Below are positions 54,601 through 63,391 of a stretch of 64,000 bases of DNA, in pieces; position 1 is the stretch's first letter, and each line of letters begins with the position of its first letter. The translations under genes were made by a program, and so were the position numbers. Origin of the DNA: Camarhynchus parvulus (lineage: Eukaryota > Chordata > Aves > Passeriformes > Thraupidae); assembly GCF_901933205.1 (NCBI RefSeq), contig NC_044581.1:7922001-7986000 (forward strand), in the 5' to 3' direction. The notes under the pieces were generated by a model, which searched no databases, was not told where the DNA came from, and saw nothing but the letters and a program-made list of their open reading frames with translations.

Positions 54601-57598
54601 TTTCCAAAGGGAGCCCTTCACAGCCGTTCCAGGGAGTTGCTGCTGGAAGCAGTGCCCAGAGCTCCCGGCAGGGACCGGCGCCGGTGGCGCTGGCAGCCCA
54701 TCCGTGCCAGGCAGGAGCAGTTCAGGCGGGGCCAGGGCCAGGGCCAGGCGGGCTGCCAGGGGAGAGGGGCACCAGGAGGGTGTCTGGCAAGGGGAGGCCG
54801 GCTGGGTCTCGCAGCAGGCAGCCTGGGAGGCCATCTGAGCTATCCATGCTATAAATACACCGAGTGGGTAAACACTTGGGAGGAGGAAAAAACCAGCGAC
54901 TTCAGCTAATGGGCACGGCTGCCACAAGGTATAAATCGGTCAGGAGTAAAATTAGGCTGGAGAGGAGGAGGCAGATCGGTGCTGCTGCCCACGAGGCCCT
55001 GGCTGCAGCACTGCCCTATCGCCTGGGGCTTGGTGCAATTGGGGCCGGAGTCAGAGCAGACACCCTGTGGCTCAGCCAGGCTGGGCAGGGATCTGTTCCC
55101 AGGGTGGCAATGCTGCAGGCCAGCAGGACACCCCACTGGAGGAGCGCTGGGCTTGAGGGCTCCTTCTTTTAGCAGGTCCTTTTAGAGCCAATCCCATACC
55201 ATCCATAGTGCTCATCCTTGCTGCACCCTCCTGGGAATTAACGACACTCTGGAGGGGCAGGATCCAAGGACCTGGGAAGTGAACTGTATTTATCACTGCT
55301 GCTAATGAGCACTGGAGTGTTGAGAAGTTACAGGGGCTGTTTGCACAGCAGAGTTCTGAGCTGCCTCTCCTTAAAGCCACCCTGTACTTTGTCTCTTACA
55401 AGAAGCAAAGAAAAAAAAATGCCCTGTCCACATCCACATGGTGGCAAACAAGAACCTGATTCATCCTTAGATAATTTGTGTTCATTCTTTTTCTTTTCGT
55501 TCCTGAGCAGCCTTTGCATATATATGAAGAAAGCTCTTAAGCGGCACTGCAGTCAAACCTGATCTGCTTTTAGAAGGCAGATCCTTAAATTACCCTCTCC
55601 CTCTCTGCAGGCAGGGAATTGCTGGATATTCTGGTGCAAACCCGTGGTGGTGGCACGCGCGTGTTCGGCTCGAGCTGCGCTGCTCTGCTGGGCAGTGACA
55701 AACCTCGTGGCCTTGAGCTGGCTGCAGTGGAAGGGCAGGGAGTCCCAGAGGGGCGACCTACAGGGCTGCTTGGGGTTCTGCTCCTTGTGAGTTTGGGGCT
55801 TACAAACTGTGTTTGGGGCAGCCTCGCTCAGTGGGGCCGGGGGCGATGCCGTGGTGGTCTGCATGGCTCGAGCAGGTGTGACACTGGTGTGACACCCTGG
55901 CACCACCCCAAGCCAGGTCACAGAGCAGATCTGGGCATCCCATCCAGCTTCATCCAAGAACCTAAATCACCAGGCAGAGTCAAGGTCAAGCTGGCTCATC
56001 AGCCTGCAGTGTCCCCCTGCTTCTGGGGAGGCAGGCTGGCAGTGGAGTGATGAGCACCCACTTCACCCCTGTGAAAAGCTGGACAAAGCAGCCATTTGTG
56101 TTTGAGGCTCCAATCTGCCAGTCCTGTGCTGCAGCCATAGAAAAAAACTCCTTCCTTGCAGCTTTTCTGGCTCAGCCATGTGGTGCTGAGCTCTGGCAGC
56201 AGGGACAGTGCTGTCCAGGCACAGGGACGTGCCCATGCACTGCCAGTGGCTCGGTGCTGCGTGCCCCAGGCTGCTGCTCGCCCTTTAAGGCCTGGCAGCA
56301 GCTGATGGCCACGTGTGCAGTGCCTTGGCACGCTGTCCGTGCCCTCTGCGCGGCAGGCACAGGGACGGCCAGCGCACCAGCTCGGCGGCTGTCCCCTGTT
56401 CGGTGGCTGTCCCCACGCTGGCGGCTGCTGGTGGCCGGCACAGGATGAGCGGGTGCCCAGTGGGTGCTGTGTGGGGTGAGGGTCACCATGCAGGCAGCAG
56501 GTGAGGGGCTGCCCGCTGCCATGCCCCCCCATGGCCCCAGGGATTCCCCGGGATGCAGGGTGGATGACTCCTGCCCTCGCTAAGGGCTCATCTCTTTGCT
56601 CTCCTTCCAGGTTTCAAGTGCCCCATTTGCTCCAAATCTGTGGCTTCTGACGAGATGGAAATGCACTTTATCATGTGTCTGAGCAAACCTCGCCTCTCCT
56701 ACAACGGTAAGGGCCAGGCTGTGTGGGGGACATGGCGTCCTGCCACCCTGGGAGGCTCCGGGTGGCTGAAGAGACGTTTGCTGCGGGCAGGCGGCTTGGC
56801 TGGGCTTCCCAAGAGGGCTGTGCTCCGGCAGGATGGTGCTGCTCCACTCTGCTCCCCTGTCATGGCTCAAGCCTGCTCCTTTTGCTTTTCGGCTCCTTTG
56901 TAACACAGCCCCCTACCCCGAGGGGGCCCCTTCCCCTCCCCGTGGTGCCAGAAGGAGCCCTCCTGGCACGTGTCCTCCTGGGCTGTCCCCCAAAGGGTCA
57001 TTGCCTTCCTCCCCTCCTTGCTGGCCTTGAGCACTGGGCTGCAAGCTCCAGCTCCGGCATCTCCCACCTCTCTCCTGACCACTAGTGTGGGAGTGATGCT
57101 CACCCCCTGCTGGTTGGTGATTTTTGGAAGCCAGGGTAAGGGTTGTGTTCACTCCAGATGCCCCAGACCCATGTCCCCCCTGTGCCTCCACAGGAGCCTC
57201 CTGCCAGTGTTTCCCAGCACTGTTGCCATTCCACCCCATCCCGGCTGCCCCTGCAGCAGTGACCCTGGGCTCCACTCCATCCCAGGGAGGGGAGTGCTCT
57301 GGTGATCCCTGTCTCACTGCTGCCCTGTCCTCCCCCCACAGATGACGTGCTGACCAAGGACGCCGGCGAGTGCGTGATCTGCCTGGAGGAGCTGCTGCAG
57401 GGGGACACGATAGCCAGGCTGCCCTGCCTCTGCATTTATCACAAAAGGTACCATGAGGGGACAGCCAGGCAGGTGGCAAGGGGACAGGCAGGGACACCTG
57501 AGGCTCAGCAGCATGGTGGTAACATGCTCTCCTCTTGCAGCTGTATAGACTCATGGTTTGAAGTGAACAGATCTTGCCCAGAGCATCCTTCTGATTGA
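39176..57598 (+). CDS. ZNRF1: ZNRF1, myristoylated zinc/RING finger E3 ubiquitin ligase (complete)
   Basis: ZNRF1 is an E3 ubiquitin ligase at endosomal, lysosomal and plasma membranes, described for AKT, glutamine synthetase and caveolin-1. Four coding exons join in frame: 39176-39617, 56611-56706, 57342-57447, 57541-57598, giving 233 aa (human 227). The start MGGKQST has Gly2 and Ser6 of an N-myristoylation signal. Residues 29-48 and 78-98 are Gly/Pro/Ala-rich and longer than in human. Residues 151-170 form a C-x2-C-x11-H-x3-C zinc finger. Residues 190-230 form the RING: C190, C193, C208, C210, H213, C216, C227 and a final H230, the unusual His being normal for the family. A fifth exon is entirely 3'UTR. 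WDR59 shares its promoter island. Confidence 0.97.
41951..41988. repeat. Perfect inverted repeat (17-bp stem, 4-nt loop)
   Basis: CTCCCCAAAAAAACGTG, loop AATG, then the exact reverse complement. A 10-11-bp direct repeat GTTCTCTGC(N) occurs four times just before it (about 41917-41957). Confidence 0.9.
43878..44328 (+). mobile_element. CR1 LINE 3' end, about 450 bp
   Basis: Good match to CR1 3' sequence: GCCATATGAGGAGCAGCTGA, ...CTTGTTCTGCCTGGAGAAGA..., GGTTGGGCAATGGAAGATTC, AGGCACATGGTGTGATTCTT and CCCTTCCAACTGAATCTATG. The longest recognisable copy in ZNRF1 intron 1. Confidence 0.93.
56611..56706 (+). CDS. ZNRF1: ZNRF1 coding exon 2 (residues 148-180)
   Basis: 96 nt encoding FKCPICSKSVASDEMEMHFI then MCLSKPRLSYN, the C2HC zinc finger. 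Acceptor cttccag|GTT, donor AACG|gtaagg. Confidence 0.97.
56707..57341 (+). other. ZNRF1: ZNRF1 intron 2
   Basis: 635-bp GC-rich intron. Nothing recognisable in it beyond splice signals. Confidence 0.85.
57342..57447 (+). CDS. ZNRF1: ZNRF1 coding exon 3 (residues 180-215)
   Basis: 106 nt encoding DDVLTKDAGECVICLEELLQ then GDTIARLPCLCIYHK, the first part of the RING. Acceptor ccacag|ATG, donor AAAAG|gtacca. Confidence 0.97.
57541..57598 (+). CDS. ZNRF1: ZNRF1 coding exon 4 (residues 215-233 and stop)
   Basis: Encodes SCIDSWFEVNRSCPEHPSD and TGA, completing the RING. Acceptor cttgcag|CTG. The exon continues as 3'UTR to a TAAG|gtgagc donor at 57631. Confidence 0.97.
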
Positions 57599-57631
57599 CC
57601 CGCCGGGCGTGCTTGCTGACTTCTCTCTAAG
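57599..57631 (+). other. ZNRF1: ZNRF1 3'UTR, first part
   Basis: 33 nt between the stop codon and the gtgagc splice donor. A 148-bp 3'UTR intron (57632-57779) follows, ending cctttgcag. Confidence 0.8.
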
Positions 57632-57871
57632 GTGAGCCTGTGGTGGGCTGCTCAGAAGGGACATTCCCATGCTGGGTTTAAATCCAGGCCTGGAAGTGGA
57701 GGACAGGGTGGGACAGGGTGGGACGTGACAGCCAGGGCTCCTGCTCCTCACCCGGGACGGTCTCTCTCTGCCTTTGCAGGGCACCTTGCTATACCTGCTG
57801 TACCTCCTCTCCCCGTCCCCCCTGCCCCGCCTGGAGTTTTGGGCTGACTTTAAATTCCTCAAGAAGACAAA

Positions 57872-57877
57872 AATAAA
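57872..57877 (+). terminator. ZNRF1: Possible proximal polyadenylation signal of ZNRF1
   Basis: An AATAAA hexamer 93 nt into the terminal exon. Use here would give a 3'UTR of about 150 nt lacking the U-rich and A-rich tracts; the following T-rich stretch could serve as a downstream element. Confidence 0.5.
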
Positions 57878-57913
57878 ACCCAGAAACTTGAATCCACTTG
57901 GGACAACGGCGCA

Positions 57914-58000
57914 GTTTTTGTTTTATTTTATTATTTTTATTTGTTCTGTTGTTTTTCTGCTTTTTGTTTTGTTTTTTGTTTTTTGTTTTTTTTTTAATTT
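57914..58000 (+). repeat. U-rich tract in ZNRF1 3'UTR
   Basis: Mostly T with interspersed G (repeats of T4-6 G). In RNA it would be a long U-rich element able to bind ELAV/TIA-type proteins or pair with the A-rich tract 450 nt downstream. Confidence 0.85.
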
Positions 58001-58448
58001 AAAAGACTTAAAACAAAAAGAAACATCCAGGAGACGACAGTGTGAGAAAAGTGGAGCGACCTGCTCTCCCCTCCACAGCCGCTGGTCACCAGGAGAGCTC
58101 TGCCTGCCAGGGAGGCCCCGGGGACGCCCTCGGCCCAAACCCTGCCATGATGTTTGGCTTTTGTCCCCGAACCGAAAGGGGAAAGCTGCCGGGGGACAGC
58201 CGGCCAAACGGAGCACGTGGCATTTCTCACCGACAACCCCCCACCTCCCACCCGGACTCGCCCGGGGGCTCTGCTCGGTTTTTTTGCACTGACTAAACGG
58301 GAAATTCCTCCTCTCTCCTGTCTCCCTTTTGGAGATCTCCACGCCGGGCCCCGGCAGCGTTGAGATGGGGACTCTGCCCCACGCCGGGAGCGGGGACACT
58401 GCTTCCCCCTGCTGAGTCGCAGGGGTCCGTCTTTCAAGTGTTTACAAT

Positions 58449-58531
58449 GAGAAAAAAAAAAGGAAAAAAAGGATAAAAAAAAGAAGAAAAAAACAGAAAA
58501 CGGACAAAAAAAAAACCACAAACAACAAACC
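58449..58531 (+). repeat. A-rich tract in ZNRF1 3'UTR
   Basis: A runs of 4-10 separated by G, GG or C. Complementary, allowing G-U pairs, to the upstream U-rich tract. It is also a likely oligo-dT internal priming site in cDNA libraries. Confidence 0.85.
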
Positions 58532-59068
58532 ACAACTGAAGCTTCGTGTTGACTGGCGTGTTCTTCAATTTGAGCTTCCCTGCCCCGGTGATGTTTACAG
58601 ACTGGTCACTCTTTAACTCAGCTATAACCACTCAGAGACTGGAGAGCTGCAGCATCCCCGCCGCCCCTCCTCTGCCCCCTCGCTGGGCTCCTCTTGCCAA
58701 AACTGCCTCCCCTCTTTCTTTTCCATCGGCTTTGAGTTGGACCCTTTTGAGGAGGGTATGGGGAAGGCCCCAGTGGCCCCCTGGATGCTCCCAGCCACCC
58801 CGAGTTGCAGGGGTGGCTTTGCTGGAGGTGCCAAGATGGTGTCATTTCATGGCAGTGACCCCCTCGCCCATCCCCGTCCCCTCGTCCCCTCCTGGCGCGG
58901 CGGGCGTGTTTTCGTTGGTGAGACCTCCCCTGCCGGTGGCCGTGCCCCTGCGGGAAACCTTTCTGTATTTATATATTAAAAAAACACGGGGGAAAAAAAG
59001 AGTTCAGAGCTTGGGGGGAGCTTCCTTCATTAGTCAAGGTGTTTTGATATGGTATTAAAACAATGTTC

Positions 59069-59074
59069 AATAAA
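59069..59074 (+). terminator. ZNRF1: Distal polyadenylation signal of ZNRF1
   Basis: AATAAA followed about 12 nt later by a T/G-rich stretch. It lies about 280 bp from the LDHD poly(A) site on the other strand. Confidence 0.8.
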
Positions 59075-59090
59075 ACATTCACTGTTATTT

Positions 59091-59354
59091 TATTTCGCTG
59101 GCTTTCTTGATGAAGCAGATGATGAAGCAACGACACCAGTTCCCCTTCTCTGTGCCTGCCACGTGGGGATGGCCACAGTAGTGCTCGGCAGGTCCCAGAG
59201 AGCTCCCACCTGGCACCAGCAGCACTGCAGCTCAGGGGAAGTGGCTGAGGTGGGACCCTGATAATGCCCTGCCCTGTGTGTGCTGTCTGGGACTGAGGCC
59301 TCCTGGGAGAGGGCTGGGGGTTCCTATCCCTCTAAACAACTTCACAGCACATGG
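59091..59354. other. Intergenic gap between convergent ZNRF1 and LDHD 3' ends
   Basis: About 260 bp between the two predicted cleavage sites. No gene or repeat seen; it must carry the downstream elements of both polyadenylation sites. Confidence 0.7.
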
Positions 59355-59373
59355 ACAGTGCGAGTCCAAAGGG

Positions 59374-59379
59374 TTTATT
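59374..59379 (-). terminator. LDHD: LDHD polyadenylation signal
   Basis: TTTATT on the plus strand, AATAAA on the LDHD strand, 149 nt after the stop codon. A TGTGCTGTG downstream element lies at about 59343-59351. Confidence 0.8.
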
Positions 59380-59527
59380 GGGGGTTTGAGGATCCCTGAC
59401 CCCCAGAAGTGGGGATGGGGTGATTTGTAGGGACACATACAGTGGCACTGCAGGGCCGCATGGCCACCCTGGCCTTGACTCCAGGGGCTGAGGCTCCCCA
59501 GTGCCAGCTCAGTGCTGGTGCTCCCCC

Positions 59528-59693
59528 TCAGAGCACCTTGCCAGGGTTCATGAGGTTGTGGGGGTCGAGTGCAGCCTTGATGGAGCGCAGGGTGTCCAGG
59601 CCCTCCGGGCCCAGCTCCTCCTGCAGCAGTGCCCGCTTGCCCAGCCCCACGCCGTGCTCCCCGGTGCAGGTACCCCCTGCTGCCAGTGCCCGC
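59528..59693 (-). CDS. LDHD: LDHD coding exon 11 (residues 427-481 and stop)
   Basis: 166 nt encoding [54 protein letters not shown] and TGA. The C-terminal LMNPGKVL is typical of the family. Acceptor ccacag|GCG. Confidence 0.96.
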
Positions 59694-62600
59694 CTGTGGG
59701 ACAGGGAAGGACAGGGGATGGGGACATCTGTCTATCCTGCCCCAGCCCCCCAGAGCACCCTGCCCCCACCTGCCCAGGCGCTGGGTGAAGGCGTGGATGC
59801 GCTGGGCCTCCTCTGGGTCCTGGGAGTTGAAGATGAGGATGCAGTGGAAGTTGCCATCGCCCACGTGTCCCACCATGGGTCCTGCAAGGCCACGAGTCAG
59901 ATGGGCTGTGGCGTGGAGCATGGTGACCCCTCACCCCCCTCTGTCCCAGGGGGCTGTGGCCCTGCTGACCGGTGATGTTGGAGGCCTGCAGGTCCTGCTT
60001 GGTCTCCACCACCACTTCAGGCAGGCGGGAGATGGGCACACAGACGTCTGTGGAGTAGCCCTGGGCCAGGAAGGGCAGAGCTGTGGCACTCAGAGCACCA
60101 TGGGCACTGCTGCCATCATCCCCACCCCTGTGCCTACCTGGCAGCCAGGCCGCAGGGCCAGGGCAGCGTACCAGGCGTTGTGGCGCATGGACCAGAGCTG
60201 CTCGCGCTCCTCCTGCCCCTCTGCCCAGGCCAGGCCAGAGCCACCGTTCTGTCGCACGATCTCCTCTGAAGGTGACCAGGAGCTCTGGGACAGGACCCAT
60301 GGCACCCCCAGGCACCCAGGCCTTACCCAGGACCTCCAGTGCCCATCCTGGGCACCTATCCCACATTCTGGGATACTCCTGGTCCCTCTGTCCCTTGTCC
60401 CTCGGTCCCCATCCACCACCCTGTGACACCCCTAGTTCCCCCTGTCCCATGTTCATGAGCCTCTCAGCAGACCCCCAGAGCACACACCCATCCCTCACCC
60501 TAGTGTCTTCCCAGTCCCCGTCCCAGGCATCCATTGCTGGTCCCCTCTCCCTGGTGCTGGGCACATATGCCTCTCCTCAGGACACCCCTGATCTCCCATC
60601 CCCTATCCATAGGCAGCCATCCATGATTCCAGGCCTCCATTTCTATGCTCTGGGCACTTGTCTCTCATCCTGATGACCTCAAGGTCTCCAGTCCCCACCC
60701 AGCCCTGGGCACCCATCTGTCACCCCAGGACATGCCTGGTCCCACTGTCCCATGTCCTGGACATCCATCACTCACCCCAGTGCTACATCATGGCCCCCCA
60801 GCACCATGCTTCACTTCAGAACACCCTGATCCCCCTGTCCCTGAGCACCCATCCCTCATCCCTGGGTGTCCATCATGGCCCCCAGCCCCAGATACCCCCT
60901 CCTCCTCCCTGTTCCAAGCCATACCCGTCTGCTGCTGCTGCTCAGCCAGGCTACGCTGGGAGCCGTGCAGCTCCAGGAGGAGCGTGGCCGCCACTGGCAG
61001 CCCCATCCCACTGAAGCGGCTGCAGGCATCTGCCATTACCTCATCCAGGAACTCTGGGTGGGAGGAGGCAGTGTTGGGCTCCAGCACTGGCACTCGGACC
61101 CCCACCTCTGGCTGTGGGCACTCACCGATGCGGGCCACGGGCACGGCGGCCTGCAGCACCTGCACGGTGCAGGCCACGGCCGCCCCCACGCTGGGGAAGG
61201 AGGCGATGGTGACAGCAGTGGCCTCGGGCAGCGGGTGCAGGCGCAGTGTGGCCTGAGTCAGGAAGCCCAGGGTGCCCTCAGAGCCCACGAAGAGCGAGGT
61301 CAGGTCGTAGCCGGCTGCCCGCTTCCTGCACAGAGCTGGTGAGTGGACACTCACCTGGCACAGGGCTGCTGGCCCAGCACGGCCCCCCAGCCCCACAGCA
61401 CACACCTGGGCTGGCGGCCGGGGCCGGCGGTGTGGAGCAGGCGCCCGTCTGGCAGCACCACGCGCAGGTTGAGCACGTTGGGGCGCATGGTGCCATAGCG
61501 CACGGCATTGGTGCCTGAGGCACCCGTGGCCGCCATGCCACACAGCGAGGCGTCCGCCCCAGGGTCTGCAAGCAGGGGATGGGCAGGGGAGGCAGGTGGG
61601 GATGGTGTCCACTCCCACATGGACACCACTGGGACTTCAACCACAGCAAAACTATGGGCACCCCCAAAAGCAGTGGGGCCAGCACACCTCTGGACACCAC
61701 AGCACCGCCGACACTCCCACAATGCCTGGGCCTAAAGGAATCCCCAGCACCTCCAGTGCTGTCACCCCCAGCCCCACGATTCCCCTCACGCCCACGGTAC
61801 CAACAGGGAACCAGAGCCCGGTGCCACGCAGGTGCTTATTGAGGGCCTTGCGGGTGACACCGGGCTCCACCGTCACCGAGAAGTCCTCGAGGCTCAGCTC
61901 TGCGATGGCGTCCATGCGGCTCAGGTCAAAGCAGACACCGCCCTGGCACGGGGGCACCCGGGGCTGTGGGCACGGCCGGGCACCCAGAGCCCCTGGGGGT
62001 CAGAGGTGCCGGGGCAGCCCATACCTGCACGGCATTGACGCCTCCTTCCAGGCCGGTCCCGGTGCCGAAGGGCACCATGGGCACACGGCAGCGGTGACAG
62101 AGGGCTGCCAGCTCCTGCACCTGTCCCACCGCCTGGGGCCACACCACCACGTCCGGGGGGGCACAGCTGGGGCACAGGCAGCACCACTGACCAACTGACT
62201 TGACCATTTGACCCTCCCCGTGGCCCTTCCCCAGCCTGGCACTTGTCACATGCCCCTTCCCTTCCCCACAGCCCCTTGTCCACCCAAACATTTCCCGTCC
62301 TCGGACCCGGCCCCTCCCGGATGACCCTTCCCCTTCCAATGGCTCTTGCCTTCCCCCATCTCTTGCCTTCCCTATGACCCTTCCCCTGGTCCTTCCCCTC
62401 GCCAGGGCTCCCAGCTCCAGGGGCACTCACGGGTGCATGGACTCATCGTGGCCGTGCTGCTCCCGCACCGCGGTGGCCGTGGAGACGTTGGGGGCCCCGA
62501 CCACGGCCCTCAGGGCCTCCACGAAGTCAGGGGGCAGCGAGGGCTGCGGGGGGAACAACGAGCGCCCGTCAGGGATGGCCTGGGGAGGGTCTGATCGCGG

Positions 62601-62720
62601 GCACGAGGCCGAGTGGCCACGTCGGGACCTGAGTGGCCTTTGGAGCCCCGGCCCCACCTTGGAGCAGCAGCTGCGGCGCCCCCGGGCTGCCGCCAGCGCC
62701 AGCACCCTCCGCAGGGCCAT
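59528..62720 (-). CDS. LDHD: LDHD, mitochondrial D-lactate dehydrogenase (complete, 11 exons)
   Basis: LDHD is an FAD-dependent enzyme of the vanillyl-alcohol oxidase/PCMH fold that oxidises D-lactate and related D-2-hydroxyacids in mitochondria. Exons: 62658-62720, 62431-62543, 62025-62166, 61801-61942, 61406-61565, 61126-61325, 60925-61053, 60138-60265, 59970-60060, 59770-59881, 59528-59693; 1446 nt, 481 aa, close to human LDHD. Residues 1-21 ([16 protein letters not shown]...) are Arg/Ala-rich like a mitochondrial presequence. FAD-binding motifs are [11 protein letters not shown] (91-101) and [20 protein letters not shown] (from 154). The C-terminal domain carries HVGDGNFH (395-402, metal/substrate His pair) and TGEHG (437-441). 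The ATG at 62720 has a strong context (A at -3, G at +4); an in-frame ATG at 62747 has a weaker one. The gene is compact, several introns being 76-90 bp. Confidence 0.96.
59770..59881 (-). CDS. LDHD: LDHD coding exon 10 (residues 390-427)
   Basis: 112 nt encoding [20 protein letters not shown] then [17 protein letters not shown]. It carries the HVGDGNFH catalytic/metal motif. Acceptor cttgcag|GAC, donor GGCAG|gtgggg. Confidence 0.96.
59970..60060 (-). CDS. LDHD: LDHD coding exon 9 (residues 360-390)
   Basis: 91 nt encoding [20 protein letters not shown] then [10 protein letters not shown]. Acceptor gcccag|GGC, donor ACCG|gtcagc. Confidence 0.95.
60138..60265 (-). CDS. LDHD: LDHD coding exon 8 (residues 317-359)
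   Basis: 128 nt encoding [20 protein letters not shown], then [20 protein letters not shown] and GCQ. Acceptor cttcag|AGG, donor CAG|gtaggc. Confidence 0.95.
60290..60915. repeat. Degenerate C-rich minisatellite in LDHD intron 7
   Basis: Recurring, imperfect units of about 60 bp resembling GGCACCCATC...CACCCCAGGACACCCCTGGTCCC...CTGTCCC fill nearly all of the 659-bp intron (60266-60924). Units are too diverged to count exactly; about nine or ten. Confidence 0.65.
60925..61053 (-). CDS. LDHD: LDHD coding exon 7 (residues 274-317)
   Basis: 129 nt encoding [20 protein letters not shown], then [20 protein letters not shown]. Acceptor acccag|AGT, donor ACGG|gtatgg. Confidence 0.94.
61126..61325 (-). 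CDS. LDHD: LDHD coding exon 6 (residues 207-274)
   Basis: 200 nt encoding [20 protein letters not shown], then [20 protein letters not shown] and the block to [12 protein letters not shown]. Acceptor tgtgcag|GAA, donor ATCG|gtgagt. Confidence 0.96.
61406..61565 (-). CDS. LDHD: LDHD coding exon 5 (residues 154-207)
   Basis: 160 nt encoding [40 protein letters not shown] and [12 protein letters not shown], the core of the FAD-binding domain. Acceptor cttgcag|ACC, donor CCCAG|gtgtgt. Confidence 0.95.
61801..61942 (-). CDS. LDHD: LDHD coding exon 4 (residues 107-154)
   Basis: 142 nt encoding [20 protein letters not shown], then [20 protein letters not shown] and TGLWFPV. Acceptor tgccag|GGC, donor GTTG|gtaccg (a weak donor). 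Confidence 0.95.
62025..62166 (-). CDS. LDHD: LDHD coding exon 3 (residues 59-106)
   Basis: 142 nt encoding [20 protein letters not shown] and the FAD loop [11 protein letters not shown]. Acceptor ccccag|CTG, donor CAG|gtatgg. Confidence 0.96.
62431..62543 (-). CDS. LDHD: LDHD coding exon 2 (residues 22-59)
   Basis: 113 nt encoding [20 protein letters not shown] then [18 protein letters not shown]. Acceptor cccgcag|CCC, donor CACCC|gtgagt. Confidence 0.94.
62658..62720 (-). CDS. LDHD: LDHD coding exon 1 (residues 1-21)
   Basis: Encodes [20 protein letters not shown] then K, a basic amphipathic leader. Donor AAG|gtgggg, phase 0. It would be 9 residues longer if translation starts at 62747. 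Confidence 0.85.
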
Positions 62721-63378
62721 GTTGCAACGGGACAAGAACGGGAACATGGGAACTGCACAGGACCGGGACATTGCCCTCCCCCGCAGCCTGTCTGTCCCTC
62801 CCCCACGCTGGCACCTTAAGGTGGCTCCAGCCACACGCCAGTGTGTCCCTGCCAGAGGGACCTGGGTCCCACCAGTGCCCGTGCTCGTGTTCCCATGCTG
62901 TCCCCTGCCTGGGCCGAGTCACTGCATTCACCGTGGTCCCACCATCACAGCTGTCCCCATGCCTGCCCAAGTATCCCCGCAGCGGGGCACGGGTCCGTGA
63001 CCCCATAGGAGACCACATGTCTCCATGCTCCTCCCTTCCCAGAGAGGAGTCACCATGTCCCCCTGCCCATCTGTGCCCATTCCCAATCAGGGGTCCCCAT
63101 GCCCCCTGTCCCTCTGTTCCTGTGTGCAGCCAGGTTTCTCCATTCGGGCACAGGAGTCACCAAGTCCCCCTGTCCACCTGTCCCCGTTCCCAGCCAGGTG
63201 TCCCCATGCCGCTCAGCGCTCCTGGACAGGTGTCCTCCTGCCCAGAGAACTGACCCCAGCCCACCACATGCCCCCACCCTCAGCCGGGGGTCTCCTGGCC
63301 CCCCGCCTTTCCCCGCGCCCCGCTCCCGGGCATCCCGGCATGGTGACAAGGACACAGTGTGCTCGGGGGGTGGCAGCG
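62721..63378. other. LDHD upstream region and LDHD-chymotrypsinogen intergenic spacer
   Basis: About 660 bp between the LDHD start codon and the chymotrypsinogen poly(A) signal; it must contain the LDHD promoter. Positions about 62990-63260 are a degenerate C-rich tandem repeat of about 65 bp (units with GTCCCC...CTGTCCC). No TATA box or gene seen. Confidence 0.7.
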
Positions 63379-63384
63379 TTTATT
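63379..63384 (-). terminator. Chymotrypsinogen polyadenylation signal
   Basis: AATAAA on the minus strand, only 7 nt after the stop codon, giving a 3'UTR of perhaps 25-30 nt. Short 3'UTRs are typical of pancreatic protease mRNAs. Confidence 0.85.
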
Positions 63385-63391
63385 GCGGGCC

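Larger units (their letters stand above)
39618..56610 (+). other. ZNRF1: ZNRF1 intron 1 (17 kb)
   Basis: GC-rich intron with no second gene that I can support. It contains a CR1 copy (43878-44328), a perfect hairpin preceded by 10-mer repeats (41918-41988), an isolated CpG cluster (44785-44875), an A/T palindrome (45410-45432), GGCCAG repeats near 54735-54750 and several AT-rich, motif-dense patches that could be enhancers (45170-45330, 53480-53590, 54835-54965). Long open frames such as 48920-49675 and 52099-52962 have no family resemblance. Confidence 0.8.
57780..59090 (+). other. ZNRF1: ZNRF1 3'UTR terminal exon
   Basis: Begins after cctttgcag and runs to the polyadenylation signal at 59069, cleavage near 59090. 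It contains an early AATAAA (57872), a U-rich tract (57914-58000) and an A-rich tract (58449-58531). The 5-exon arrangement with a non-coding last exon agrees with human ZNRF1 as I recall it. Confidence 0.78.

Noticed and set aside
59548..60564. 338-codon minus-strand frame across LDHD
   Set aside because: It reads true LDHD exon 9 but runs through introns and out-of-frame exons elsewhere; the spliced model fits the family.
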